Positions 7,304 to 14,717 of a stretch of DNA of 64,000 nt are shown one piece after another (positions within the stretch are counted from its first letter, which is position 1; each line of letters begins with the position of its first letter). The notes beneath the pieces are model-generated. The model was not told where the DNA came from. It saw only the letters and a program-made list of their open reading frames with translations, and did not search any database. A program made the translations under genes and the position numbers. Source of the stretch: a virus; IMG/VR virus record IMGVR_UViG_3300008113_000016, positions 1 to 64,000 of that record, one strand, 5' to 3'.

Positions 7304-9004
7304 ATGTTTGAAACTACTCAAAAGGCGCATTTTGAAACGGACGGTGGCAATCTTAAGTTTACGATGCCAATCGCTAAAGTTGATAAGGAAAACAGAATCG
7401 TAAGCGGTTTTGCAACCTTAGACAATGTTGACAAACAGGGTGATAAAGTAACCGTAGATGCATCTAAAAAGGCTTTTGAAAGATTTAAAGGCAATCTAAG
7501 ATTAATGCATCAGCCAATTCCAGCAGGAAAGGTGGTCAAGTTTAGACAAGACAACCTATTTGACAAAGAAACTGGGCAAACATACAGTGGAATTTTTGTA
7601 GATGCATACATTTCAAAGGGTGCTCAAAATATCTGGGAGATGGTTCTAGATGGAACACTAACATCTTTTAGCATTGGCGGTAACATTAAAGATTCAGAAG
7701 AAGTTTTTGACAAGTCATCAGAAGAAAAGGTAAGAGTCATTAAAGATTACGATCTTAGCGAATTATCATTAGTAGACAATCCAGCCAACCAACTTGCTAA
7801 CATTTTTTCAATTCAAAAGGTTGAGAACGGATACACAATGGAAAGTATTTTTGAAAAGTCAAACATTAAAAACGTATATTGGTGTAGTTCAGATGAACTA
7901 GCATATATGTCAGAAGACGATAATTATTCTTGTTCAGTTTGCAAAACCGATATGCCATCAATTGGATGGATTGACTCAGTAAATGAGTTAGAAACAAAAG
8001 AACTAGTAAAGTCATTAATTAATAAGTTTAATGATACAATCAAAAAGGATGTAGATTCCTCAAAGCCTATCGATAAGAATCCAGACGAGTTAAAGCCAAC
8101 AGTTTCTGTTGGTAATTACGTTTCTTGGGATTCTGCAAAAGGAAAACAAAGAGGAAAAGTAACTAGAATTGTCCGTAAGGGTAAGATATCCATTCCTGGA
8201 TCTTCTTTTACAATTACTGGCACACCAGAAGACCCTGCCATTTTGGTTAGAGTCTTTACAAAATCTGCAGAAGGTTGGATTTTATCTAACACATTGGCAG
8301 GACACAAAATGAGCACACTTCGTCAGATAAGTGCAATCTCTAAGGATCATAATGATTCAGAAGAGAAACTAATAAAGTCTGACGGAACACTACAAGGAGG
8401 TGTTGAAGTGCTACCAGAAAATAATGGAGAAGCCACAATCGAAGTAACCGAAGTTGTGGAAGCAAAAGATGAGTCAGTAGAAATCGTTAAGAGTTTTGCT
8501 GATGAGGTTGCAACGCCAGAAGCCAACGATGAGGTGGCTAAGGCAGAAAACGCCTCTGATGGTGAACCAGAAGAGGCAAAAGAAGAAACAGCAACAGAAG
8601 AAGTTCCTGCAGCAGATGCAGAGGCTCCAGCAGTTGTTGAAGAGGGATCAGATATTGCTAAGGCTCTTGACGATCTAAAATCTTTCGTATCAGATAGCCT
8701 AGTTAAGGTTTCTGATGAGAACAAAGACACAGCAAAGAGCATCGTTGATGTTATTGCTGATGTAACCAAGTCACTCACTACAAAAATTACTGAGATTTCT
8801 TCTCGTAATGAAGAGATTGAGAAGGCATTGGCAGCAGTTAAGGATTCCGTAATGGGAATTAACAAGCGTGTGGAGGCTGTTGAAGAAGATACTGCTGTAA
8901 AGAAGTCTGGTGATCTTTCTGATTCACCAGAGATATCAGAATCTGATATCAAGAAATCAGTTTGGGGTGGACGCTTCCTAAGTTCCGACTCCCTATTCAA
9001 ATAA
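7304..9004 (+). CDS. HK97-type prohead protease fused to a scaffold-like tail
   Basis: The 566-residue protein begins with a U35-family prohead protease (about 1-170): LMHQP with probable catalytic His69, TSFSIGG with the nucleophile probably Ser123, and a closing ELSLVDNPANQ motif. Next is a short Cys cluster (WCSSDE and CSVC, about 190-215), then a small all-beta segment (about 265-345: VGNYVSWDSAKGKQRGKV) resembling Hva1/Tudor-like domains. After that comes an acidic low-complexity Glu/Ala region (about 365-450) and a C-terminal coiled coil (about 455-540). The last two parts suit an internal scaffold cut away by the protease. It starts at ATG 7304 and is followed after 23 bases by the capsid gene. 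Confidence 0.87.
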   Translation: MFETTQKAHFETDGGNLKFTMPIAKVDKENRIVSGFATLDNVDKQGDKVTVDASKKAFERFKGNLRLMHQPIPAGKVVKFRQDNLFDKETGQTYSGIFVDAYISKGAQNIWEMVLDGTLTSFSIGGNIKDSEEVFDKSSEEKVRVIKDYDLSELSLVDNPANQLANIFSIQKVENGYTMESIFEKSNIKNVYWCSSDELAYMSEDDNYSCSVCKTDMPSIGWIDSVNELETKELVKSLINKFNDTIKKDVDSSKPIDKNPDELKPTVSVGNYVSWDSAKGKQRGKVTRIVRKGKISIPGSSFTITGTPEDPAILVRVFTKSAEGWILSNTLAGHKMSTLRQISAISKDHNDSEEKLIKSDGTLQGGVEVLPENNGEATIEVTEVVEAKDESVEIVKSFADEVATPEANDEVAKAENASDGEPEEAKEETATEEVPAADAEAPAVVEEGSDIAKALDDLKSFVSDSLVKVSDENKDTAKSIVDVIADVTKSLTTKITEISSRNEEIEKALAAVKDSVMGINKRVEAVEEDTAVKKSGDLSDSPEISESDIKKSVWGGRFLSSDSLFK

Positions 9005-9027
9005 AAAAAGGTGGTGAAAAAAAAATA

Positions 9028-10077
9028 ATGAGCGAAGATATTCTAGAAAAGGCTGTTGCTGCGGGAACCGTACTATCTCCACTAACATCTCCAGGTGCTA
9101 TGACAACATCAGGAGCAACTGGTGATACAGGTGGTGTATTGCTACCAGAGCAAAGCCGTCAATTTATTGACTACATGTTCGACCAGATGGTGCTTGCACA
9201 AGATGGTCGTCGTGTCACAATGCGTGGAAACACAATGGAAATGGATAAGATTAAGGTTGGAACTCGTCTAGTAACTAAGGCTACTCAGGCAGATCAGACT
9301 GGCGCAAACAAGGCTGCACAGTTTACAAAACTTGAAATCTCAACAACAAAGTTCCGTTTGGACTACGAACTCTCAACAGAATCCCTAGAGGATAATATTG
9401 AGGGTGCAGCATTGGAAGACCACGTTGTACGCCTAATGGCTTCACAGTTCGGAAACGATCTTGAGGACATTGCAATCAACGGTGCTGCTGACACAACTGC
9501 TGGCTACTATCCAACAACTCTTGATGGTTTCATCAAGAAGATTAAGGACACAGATGCTACAGGACATGAGGCTGCTGCTGCAGTCGCAAACGTCGATGCT
9601 GTATGGGATGTAACAACTGCTGGCGTAACTGCTGGTAAGAACACCCTTACACTTAAGGTTCTTGAGGACCTATATAACGCAATGCCTCGTAAGTTCAAGG
9701 TAAACCGTTCTGCACTCAAGTACTATGTAGGATCTAAGCACCTAACTGAACTTATTGCTGACCTCCGTAAGTTGGGCACAGTCCCAGAGGAAGTTGCAGT
9801 AAGAGTCATTGATGGTCAGGTCCCACGTCTAGGTGGAAACGCAGGTGCTCAATACCGTGTATTCGGTGTTCCAGTACTTGAAGTTCCTCTATACCCAGAC
9901 AACTACATTGACATTACTGCTCCTACAAACAGAGTTTGGGGATTCCAGAGAGATGTTACTGTACATCGTGAATTCAAGCCAAAGAAGGATACTGTAGAAT
10001 ATACAGTATATACACGCTTTGGTGTTCAGGTCGAAGAGAAGTCAGCAATTGCTTGGGCAAAGCCTAAGACTGCTTAA
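9028..10077 (+). CDS. major capsid protein (HK97 fold)
   Basis: A 349-residue shell protein. The pattern is that of HK97-fold capsids: a Gly-rich opening (GDTGGVLLPEQSRQFIDYM), a long E-loop-like stretch (GNTMEMDKI) and a core helix with LEDHVVRLMASQFGNDLEDIAING. It has no long N-terminal delta domain, which fits a scaffold fused to the protease. ATG 9028 is preceded by AAAGGTGGTGA, close to the full anti-16S complement; upstream in-frame codons lie inside the protease gene and are rejected. Arginine codons are mostly CGT/CGC (14 against 3 AGA by my count), unlike the neighbouring genes, as expected for the most highly expressed gene. A strong hairpin follows. Confidence 0.92.
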   Translation: MSEDILEKAVAAGTVLSPLTSPGAMTTSGATGDTGGVLLPEQSRQFIDYMFDQMVLAQDGRRVTMRGNTMEMDKIKVGTRLVTKATQADQTGANKAAQFTKLEISTTKFRLDYELSTESLEDNIEGAALEDHVVRLMASQFGNDLEDIAINGAADTTAGYYPTTLDGFIKKIKDTDATGHEAAAAVANVDAVWDVTTAGVTAGKNTLTLKVLEDLYNAMPRKFKVNRSALKYYVGSKHLTELIADLRKLGTVPEEVAVRVIDGQVPRLGGNAGAQYRVFGVPVLEVPLYPDNYIDITAPTNRVWGFQRDVTVHREFKPKKDTVEYTVYTRFGVQVEEKSAIAWAKPKTA

Positions 10078-10095
10078 TTTTTAAGACTCTTATTG

Positions 10096-10133
10096 GTGGG
10101 AGAAGAATTTATTTCTTCTCCCACTAATCTTTT
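10096..10133 (+). terminator. 12-bp hairpin terminator after the capsid gene
   Basis: GTGGGAGAAGAA (10096-10107) pairs perfectly with TTCTTCTCCCAC (10113-10124) around a TTTAT loop and is followed by a T-rich run. It would end most capsid transcripts; a new promoter box follows at 10141. Confidence 0.8.
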
Positions 10134-10140
10134 ATTGAGG

Positions 10141-10146
10141 TATAAT
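10141..10146 (+). promoter_or_regulatory. -10 box before the connector genes
   Basis: TATAAT directly after the capsid terminator, about 20 bases ahead of the GGAGG site of the gene at 10167. No convincing -35 box is seen. Confidence 0.45.
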
Positions 10147-10166
10147 AGTAATACACTGGAGGTATT

Positions 10167-10571
10167 ATGTCTTTTGAAACACTAACTGTTCTACAGTTAA
10201 AGAAAATTTGTAAAGAACTAAATATTGATATTTTGAATGCCAAGACCAAGAAAGATTACTTGGATCTGTTGGCAAAAGAGAACATCTCATATGATGTTTA
10301 TCTAGATAGGGCTTGGGGTCAAGAAGATGCCACAGAAAAGCCAAAAGAAGAAGTCGTTGTAAAGGACGAAACAAAGGCTACTACAACGTTAGCAGTTAAG
10401 TTAAACGTAAAGATGGCAGCCTACACAATTGACGGATTTAGATTTGACGACAACACGCCATATCACATTGTTGATAGATCTATGGCAGAAGATTTTGTAA
10501 AAAGAACAGAAGGAATTTTGGTCATTGCAGACCCTGCGGAGGTAGCCAGTTTTTATGGCATTAGCGAATGA
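10167..10571 (+). CDS. small protein with N-terminal HeH/SAP-like helix-extended-helix
   Basis: 134 residues. The start (LTVLQLKKICKELNIDI followed by KKDYLDLLAKE, residues 5-36) has the helix-extension-helix form of HeH/LEM or SAP domains, found in phage head-tail joining and DNA-contacting proteins. A charged Lys/Glu linker (about 52-70) follows, then a compact domain with YTIDGFRFDDNTPYHIVD. It lies just after the capsid gene, where connector or head-fibre genes are usual. GGAGG at 10158-10162 sets the start. The function is not proven. It overlaps the next gene by four bases (ATGA). Confidence 0.75.
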   Translation: MSFETLTVLQLKKICKELNIDILNAKTKKDYLDLLAKENISYDVYLDRAWGQEDATEKPKEEVVVKDETKATTTLAVKLNVKMAAYTIDGFRFDDNTPYHIVDRSMAEDFVKRTEGILVIADPAEVASFYGISE

Positions 10572-11509
10572 AAGAATATCTTAGACTAGACGGAGAGGGA
10601 GTAACAGTTTCATATGGTGCTCCAGTTGGAACAACCTCAGTAACTTATGTTGCTGTAGATGCAGACACAGGAGATTCCGTACAGTCTGGAAGTGCAACAT
10701 CGCTTGGAAGCCTTAACTTCTCAGTATTCTTTGACGAGACTAAAGTTGCTTATGACAGAAATTTAAAGATTACCTTTACAAATATTGCTGCTGGAGGATC
10801 TAACACAGATGTATTTTTTGCATCAATTGTTAGACCATATGCAGACCCATCAAAAATTGCAAGTGAGTTAGGATTAACAATCGTCTCATCAGTAACAGAT
10901 TCTTTTACTCAAATTACACAAGCAAAGATTGAATCTTGGGAAAGATTAGCAAGACTTTATATTAACTCTTTTACCTCAGACAGATTTAATGTAAAAAGAC
11001 AAAAACAAGAAGTTTTTGGTCAAGACTCAGACGTATTATATTTTTCAGAAAGAGTCTGGAATGTTTATAAAATTTGGGAAGACGACGCAGTTGTTTATGA
11101 TCAAACTGTAGTTCCAGCAGTCAACCTGTTTGACTACCCACTAGAGATTAACAGCACAAACCACATGGTCAAAGCACTTGTTAACGGAAACACTGATGTT
11201 ATCAATGAATACTCAGATTACTCTAAGGCAGTGCTATCCGATCCAGGAATTTTTGCAAAGCATTCTAAGTATAAGGTAGATGGAGAGTTTGGCTGGAAGT
11301 ACGTTCCTCAAGAAATTGAAATGGCAACAATCTTGCTTGCAAACGAGTACATGTGCTCAGATAATGTTTATAAGAATAGAAAAGTAAGTGCAATTCAAAC
11401 AGATGCTTACAGCGTTAGATATTCAGAATCAGCGTTTGTTGGATCTGGAAATACAATTATTGATTCTTTATTGATGCCATTCAAAAGGATTGACCTAGGA
11501 GTAATTTAA
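10568..11509 (+). CDS. putative head-tail connector (adaptor) protein
   Basis: 313 residues. The first 100 form an all-beta segment resembling an Ig-like fold (VTYVAVDADTG, LKITFTNIAAGG). The rest has helices and the motif SDRFNVKRQKQEVFGQDSDVLYFSE. The place in the order capsid, small protein, this gene suggests the adaptor that sits under the portal, with an added beta domain. Arginine is encoded only by AGA/AGG, in contrast with the capsid gene. It overlaps its neighbours by 1-4 bases, so translation is probably coupled. I do not recognise a named family. Confidence 0.65.
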   Translation: MKEYLRLDGEGVTVSYGAPVGTTSVTYVAVDADTGDSVQSGSATSLGSLNFSVFFDETKVAYDRNLKITFTNIAAGGSNTDVFFASIVRPYADPSKIASELGLTIVSSVTDSFTQITQAKIESWERLARLYINSFTSDRFNVKRQKQEVFGQDSDVLYFSERVWNVYKIWEDDAVVYDQTVVPAVNLFDYPLEINSTNHMVKALVNGNTDVINEYSDYSKAVLSDPGIFAKHSKYKVDGEFGWKYVPQEIEMATILLANEYMCSDNVYKNRKVSAIQTDAYSVRYSESAFVGSGNTIIDSLLMPFKRIDLGVI

Positions 11510-11976
11510 TGTTTCCTTGTAACACATCCGCAAAGTATAACATGAAGGCAGATGTTTATGTATCTAGCCTTACTACTAATCAATATACTGGCGCATCACA
11601 GAAGACTTGGACTCTATTAAAAAGCATAGACTGCAGTGTTAGAGGAACTTTGAGAAAGGGTGTTGGAGACAATTCAGCAATTGCTAATACAGTAGATCAA
11701 ATGGAAAAGTATTCAGAATCATTAAAAATGAGAACAAGACAAATTCTTAATACAGACTATAGAATTGCTAATGTCAGAAATAGAAGTGGCGCAATCTGGA
11801 AAGAAGGAGATGACGTTGGTCAGTTTGGAAATGGTGTAAATGGAACAACCGTCTTTGAAGTTACTGGTACAGTGCCAATTGTAGGCGTAGACGGTTCTGT
11901 ATTAGAATATGAAATTACTCTTCTTAGACAAGACATTCAAAAGTTACCACCTCCAACCACAACGCCAGCACCATAA
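11509..11976 (+). CDS. putative head closure / head-tail joining protein
   Basis: 155 residues, beta-rich. The opening has YNMKADVYVSSLTTNQYTGASQKTW and is followed by basic and polar strands. This matches the size and layout of head-tail joining (SPP1 gp16-like) proteins, whose genes sit in just this position. The C-terminus is a Pro/Thr tail (PPPTTTPAP) like the linkers of the fibre proteins. It overlaps both neighbours by one base (TAATG). Assignment is by position and size, not by a clear motif. Confidence 0.6.
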   Translation: MFPCNTSAKYNMKADVYVSSLTTNQYTGASQKTWTLLKSIDCSVRGTLRKGVGDNSAIANTVDQMEKYSESLKMRTRQILNTDYRIANVRNRSGAIWKEGDDVGQFGNGVNGTTVFEVTGTVPIVGVDGSVLEYEITLLRQDIQKLPPPTTTPAP

Positions 11977-12671
11977 TGGCAAGAAAAATAATTAGAGATG
12001 GCGGAATGCCAGATAAGATTCTAGGAGTGTCAAGTTACCACTCTTCTTTGACTATGAACCTTATTGGTGAAAACACAATCAGACAAAGAATTAATAAGGC
12101 TGCTATTTGTGCATTAGTCAAAGGCTTTCATGCATACATAGATGCAATAGCAAGATCACAACCACAAAGATTTCACCATGTATATGAATGGGGTAAGGTT
12201 GGATCTAACAGGTCAAGACTCTTTGTAGCAGAAGAAAAAGCAGATTCTAAAAGAGGTCAAATAACTTTAAAGTTTAAAGATTCTTCCTCTAAGGTTCCAG
12301 GATCAAGACAGTATATTTTTAGAAAGAAGGCTTATATTATGGAAAATCAAATTCCAGTTACAATAAAGCCTAAGAATAAATTTCTTGTTTTTGAAGTAGA
12401 AGGAAAAACAGTTTTTACAACTAAGCCAGTAAGAAATAGCAGACCAGGAGGAGAGGCTGTAAGAAATAGCCTTGGAAACTCGTTTGAATTTTGGCTACAA
12501 AGCCCAATGGCAAAGCAAATCATTAAAGAGGAAATTGGTGATAAAATTAGGTTGGGACTCGTTAAAGCAGACAGAGGTACTACTTCAATTAGAAGTAGTG
12601 GGCAGGGCAGGGCTGCTGGAAAAAGAGTTGCGTTTAATATAGCAAACACCTTGGAGGTAAGCAGTGGCTGA
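11976..12671 (+). CDS. putative neck / tail completion protein
   Basis: 231 residues, basic. It has an N-terminal helix region (INKAAICALVKGFHAYIDAIARSQPQRFHHVYEW) followed by a beta-rich half, as seen in HK97 gp10-type or minor tail completion proteins. No enzymatic motif is seen. It sits third after the capsid between connector and tail terminator candidates and overlaps the next gene by eight bases. Its role is inferred from position. Confidence 0.55.
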   Translation: MARKIIRDGGMPDKILGVSSYHSSLTMNLIGENTIRQRINKAAICALVKGFHAYIDAIARSQPQRFHHVYEWGKVGSNRSRLFVAEEKADSKRGQITLKFKDSSSKVPGSRQYIFRKKAYIMENQIPVTIKPKNKFLVFEVEGKTVFTTKPVRNSRPGGEAVRNSLGNSFEFWLQSPMAKQIIKEEIGDKIRLGLVKADRGTTSIRSSGQGRAAGKRVAFNIANTLEVSSG

Positions 12672-13197
12672 TTTTAGAATTTCACCTATAAAAATTATTT
12701 GTGATTATTTATGGTACAGACTCAAGGCTGAAGAATCAAACCTGCTGGATCCAACTGGAAGTCTTACTGGAGTAGTAACTGCTTGGGATAATTCCGTTAA
12801 CCCTTTTAGTCCAGTAATTGACTCAGGTCCTAAAGGAAATAATCCAGTTTGGTTTACTTGGGACTATATACAAGATTTTAGAAGTGGAGACCTTTTCCCA
12901 ATTAAAAGAGAGCAAGGTTTATTAAGCATTGTTTCAACCCTAGAAAATGTTCATTGGATTAATTCTGTAAAAAACTTTATTTCCTCAGAATTGGATAAAA
13001 TTGATGAAACGGCAAAAGATATAAATAACTGGGCAAAGGCAAACAACGTCAATACTGGTGGAATCACCCTTCATTGGCATAGAACGGTGGGTCAGGAGGA
13101 CTACGTTGAGGATTCAACCAACCTAAGAACCAGTTCTATAGAGCAGACTAGAGTAAGGGCAAAGATTGTCCTAGAATACGAGTATGTTAGGTCTTAA
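12664..13197 (+). CDS. putative tail terminator protein
   Basis: 177 residues. It starts at GTG 12664 after TTGGAGG. The opening helix (ISPIKIICDYLWYRLKAEE) and the closing strand VRAKIVLEYEY resemble tail terminator proteins, which cap the tail tube and are encoded just before it. The last gene of the connector group; 82 bases then separate it from the tail tube gene, which has its own promoter. Confidence 0.55.
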   Translation: MADFRISPIKIICDYLWYRLKAEESNLLDPTGSLTGVVTAWDNSVNPFSPVIDSGPKGNNPVWFTWDYIQDFRSGDLFPIKREQGLLSIVSTLENVHWINSVKNFISSELDKIDETAKDINNWAKANNVNTGGITLHWHRTVGQEDYVEDSTNLRTSSIEQTRVRAKIVLEYEYVRS

Positions 13198-13208
13198 GGA
13201 TAAAAACA

Positions 13209-13217
13209 TGCTATCAT
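13209..13217 (+). promoter_or_regulatory. extended -10 promoter of the tail tube gene
   Basis: TGCTATCAT fits the TGNTANNAT pattern. The start would be near 13224, giving a leader of about 56 bases that ends in the very strong site GAGGAGGTGA (13261-13270). ATTGCA (13219-13224) and TGCAAT (13249-13254) could form a short 5' hairpin. Confidence 0.45.
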
Positions 13218-13279
13218 TATTGCAGGAAGCGTTACCAAACCAAACTCATGCAATATAACAGAGGAGGTGAAATAATTTA

Positions 13280-13918
13280 ATGGCTCGTAATAATAAAAAT
13301 ATTATCGTAGGTGCAGCAGCATTGTATCTTGGAAAGAACACTGACACTGTACCAGCACTTCCATCATTTGGAGCATCAGCAACTGCAACAGCAGCACTCG
13401 ATTCTTCAGCAGATTGGAACGAAGCAGGCTATACAACTGAAGGTATTGAACTTTCATTTGAACCAGATTACGGCGAAGTACAGGTTGATCAGTTACTAGA
13501 CGTAGCAAGAATTTTTAAGCAAGGTCAAAGAGTAATGCTCAACACAACACTAGCAGAAGGTACTCTTGAGAATCTTCTTTTGGTAATCGGAGGCGTTTCA
13601 ACAGATCTTGAAACTTCAACAATTAGCGGAAGCAAGTTTGACCGCACACTTGATATTAACGCAGGCGCACTTGGATATGCTCCAGTAGAGCGTTCACTAG
13701 TCGCAGTTGGTCCAGCACCATCAGCACTACTTGAGAACGTAACTGGCAAGACAAAGGCAGAGCGTGTATACCATGCATACCGTGCTCTTTCAATGGAGAC
13801 AGTAACTGTAGGAATCAAGCGCAATGAAGCAACAGTATTCCCAGTATCTTTCCGTCTACTCTCACAGAGTGTAAGCGGTAAAGACCTATACGGCAAGATC
13901 ATTGATCGTGTCTACTAA
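13280..13918 (+). CDS. major tail (tube) protein
   Basis: 212 residues. The pattern is that of siphovirus tube proteins: an N-terminal GAAALYLG strand, then YTTEGIELSFEPDYGEVQVDQ, a central TLDINAG segment, and the closing KRNEATVFPVSFRLL strand. The gene has its own promoter, a near-ideal ribosome-binding site, and a strong terminator directly after it. It is rich in CGT/CGC arginine codons (8 of 10 by my count), all signs of high expression. The position before the chaperone pair and tape measure is canonical. Confidence 0.85.
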   Translation: MARNNKNIIVGAAALYLGKNTDTVPALPSFGASATATAALDSSADWNEAGYTTEGIELSFEPDYGEVQVDQLLDVARIFKQGQRVMLNTTLAEGTLENLLLVIGGVSTDLETSTISGSKFDRTLDINAGALGYAPVERSLVAVGPAPSALLENVTGKTKAERVYHAYRALSMETVTVGIKRNEATVFPVSFRLLSQSVSGKDLYGKIIDRVY

Positions 13919-13938
13919 AAACTAAATATCGAATTTAG

Positions 13939-13974
13939 CAGGGTGGATAGGCAACTATCCACCCTGTTTTATTT
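13939..13974 (+). terminator. 12-bp hairpin terminator after the tail tube gene
   Basis: CAGGGTGGATAG (13939-13950), loop GCAA, CTATCCACCCTG (13955-13966), followed by TTTTATTT. A textbook intrinsic terminator with a GNRA loop. Confidence 0.9.
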
Positions 13975-13995
13975 GCCTTTGTGGGATAAAAACGG

Positions 13996-14001
13996 TATAA
14001 T
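13996..14001 (+). promoter_or_regulatory. -10 box of the chaperone/tape-measure operon
   Basis: TATAAT right after the tail tube terminator, 18 bases ahead of the AGGAGG site (14019-14024) of the chaperone gene. This promoter would restart transcription for the tail operon. Confidence 0.5.
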
Positions 14002-14031
14002 ATTCATAAGAGAGTTGTAGGAGGATATATT

Positions 14032-14367
14032 TTGGCAACTAAAGTTTATGAGTCCGTCGACATTGAATTGCTTGACGGCAAGAGAGTTACAATTAAACCA
14101 TTGAACATTAAACTTCTTCGTGAAGTTATGAAGGCATGGTCAAAGGTACAAGACATTAAAGATGAAGACGCTTTCCTAGACATTTGCTTGGCATGCACAC
14201 AGATTGCTTTTAAGCAATTTGATCCATCACTTGCTGCAAATAAGGAAACACTTGAAGAACTTCTAGATATCCAGACAATGTACAAAATTCTTGAGATTGC
14301 TGCAGACATTAAGTTGAACGACCCAAACCTATTAGCAGCGACTCAGGAACTAGTTGGTCAGATCTAG
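14032..14367 (+). CDS. tail assembly chaperone, short form (gpG-like)
   Basis: 111 residues, starting at TTG 14032, seven bases after AGGAGG. The small alpha/beta protein (VESV-type opening strand, KPLNIKLLREVMKAW helix) fits the first product of the siphovirus tail chaperone pair, which keeps the tape measure soluble during tail assembly. Ribosomes that do not shift at CCCAAAC (14322-14328) end at TAG 14365-14367. The gene lies between the tail tube and tape measure, as expected. Confidence 0.8.
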   Translation: MATKVYESVDIELLDGKRVTIKPLNIKLLREVMKAWSKVQDIKDEDAFLDICLACTQIAFKQFDPSLAANKETLEELLDIQTMYKILEIAADIKLNDPNLLAATQELVGQI

Positions 14368-14717
14368 ATCTTGCCTCATTAGAGGCTGAAGTATTTCTTC
14401 TGGGTCACTGGAAGAATTATGAAGAGTTGGAAAACCAACTCTCTGTACCAGAGTTGAATGCAACATTAAAAGCATTACAACAAAAGGAACGGAGGAATCA
14501 AGTTTTCCACGCTGCTATTCAGGGAATTGATCTAAACGAAGGTTCAGAGCCAGATTCTACTGATAAGCAAAACACTGGTAAAGCAACAACACTTGCTGAA
14601 CTTGTTGGACGGGCTGAAGCAAAATTAAGTGGAAACATGAACAAGGCTATGCAGTACACTCAAGGGTTTACTGACGACATGGGACTTGATTATGTTGTGG
14701 AGGGATTAGATGGCTGA
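14032..14717 (+). CDS. tail assembly chaperone, -1 frameshift fusion (gpGT-like)
   Basis: A -1 shift at CCCAAAC (14322-14328) joins the first 99 codons of the short form to a frame that is open from 14313 to the stop at 14717, giving about 228 residues. The joined part runs SDLDLASLEAEVFLLGHWK and ELENQLSVPELNATLKAL, the helical pattern usual for the T segment. Without the shift, the second frame would lose its conserved beginning, since its first ATG is only at 14427. The end overlaps the tape measure start by eight bases. Confidence 0.85.
14322..14328 (+). promoter_or_regulatory. -1 ribosomal frameshift slippery heptamer CCCAAAC
   Basis: In the short-form frame the codons read GAC CCA AAC, so C CCA AAC fits X XXY YYZ exactly, and both tRNAs can re-pair one base back (CCC AAA). 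It lies about 40 bases before the zero-frame stop and inside the region where both frames are open. Confidence 0.88.

Noticed and set aside
8347-9000. A 217-codon open frame on the minus strand opposite the protease C-terminus
   Set aside because: It mirrors the Glu/Ala-rich coding region, whose GAA/GCA codons give Ser/Thr/Phe on the other strand; it has no promoter or ribosome-binding site and the plus-strand gene is clear.
8962-9027. Capsid start at 8962, adding 22 residues
   Set aside because: The extra residues overlap the protease end and the near-perfect AAAGGTGGTGA lies directly before ATG 9028.
14427-14717. The second tail chaperone as an independent gene starting at ATG 14427
   Set aside because: No ribosome-binding site is seen; the frame is open back to 14313 and CCCAAAC explains it as a frameshift product.
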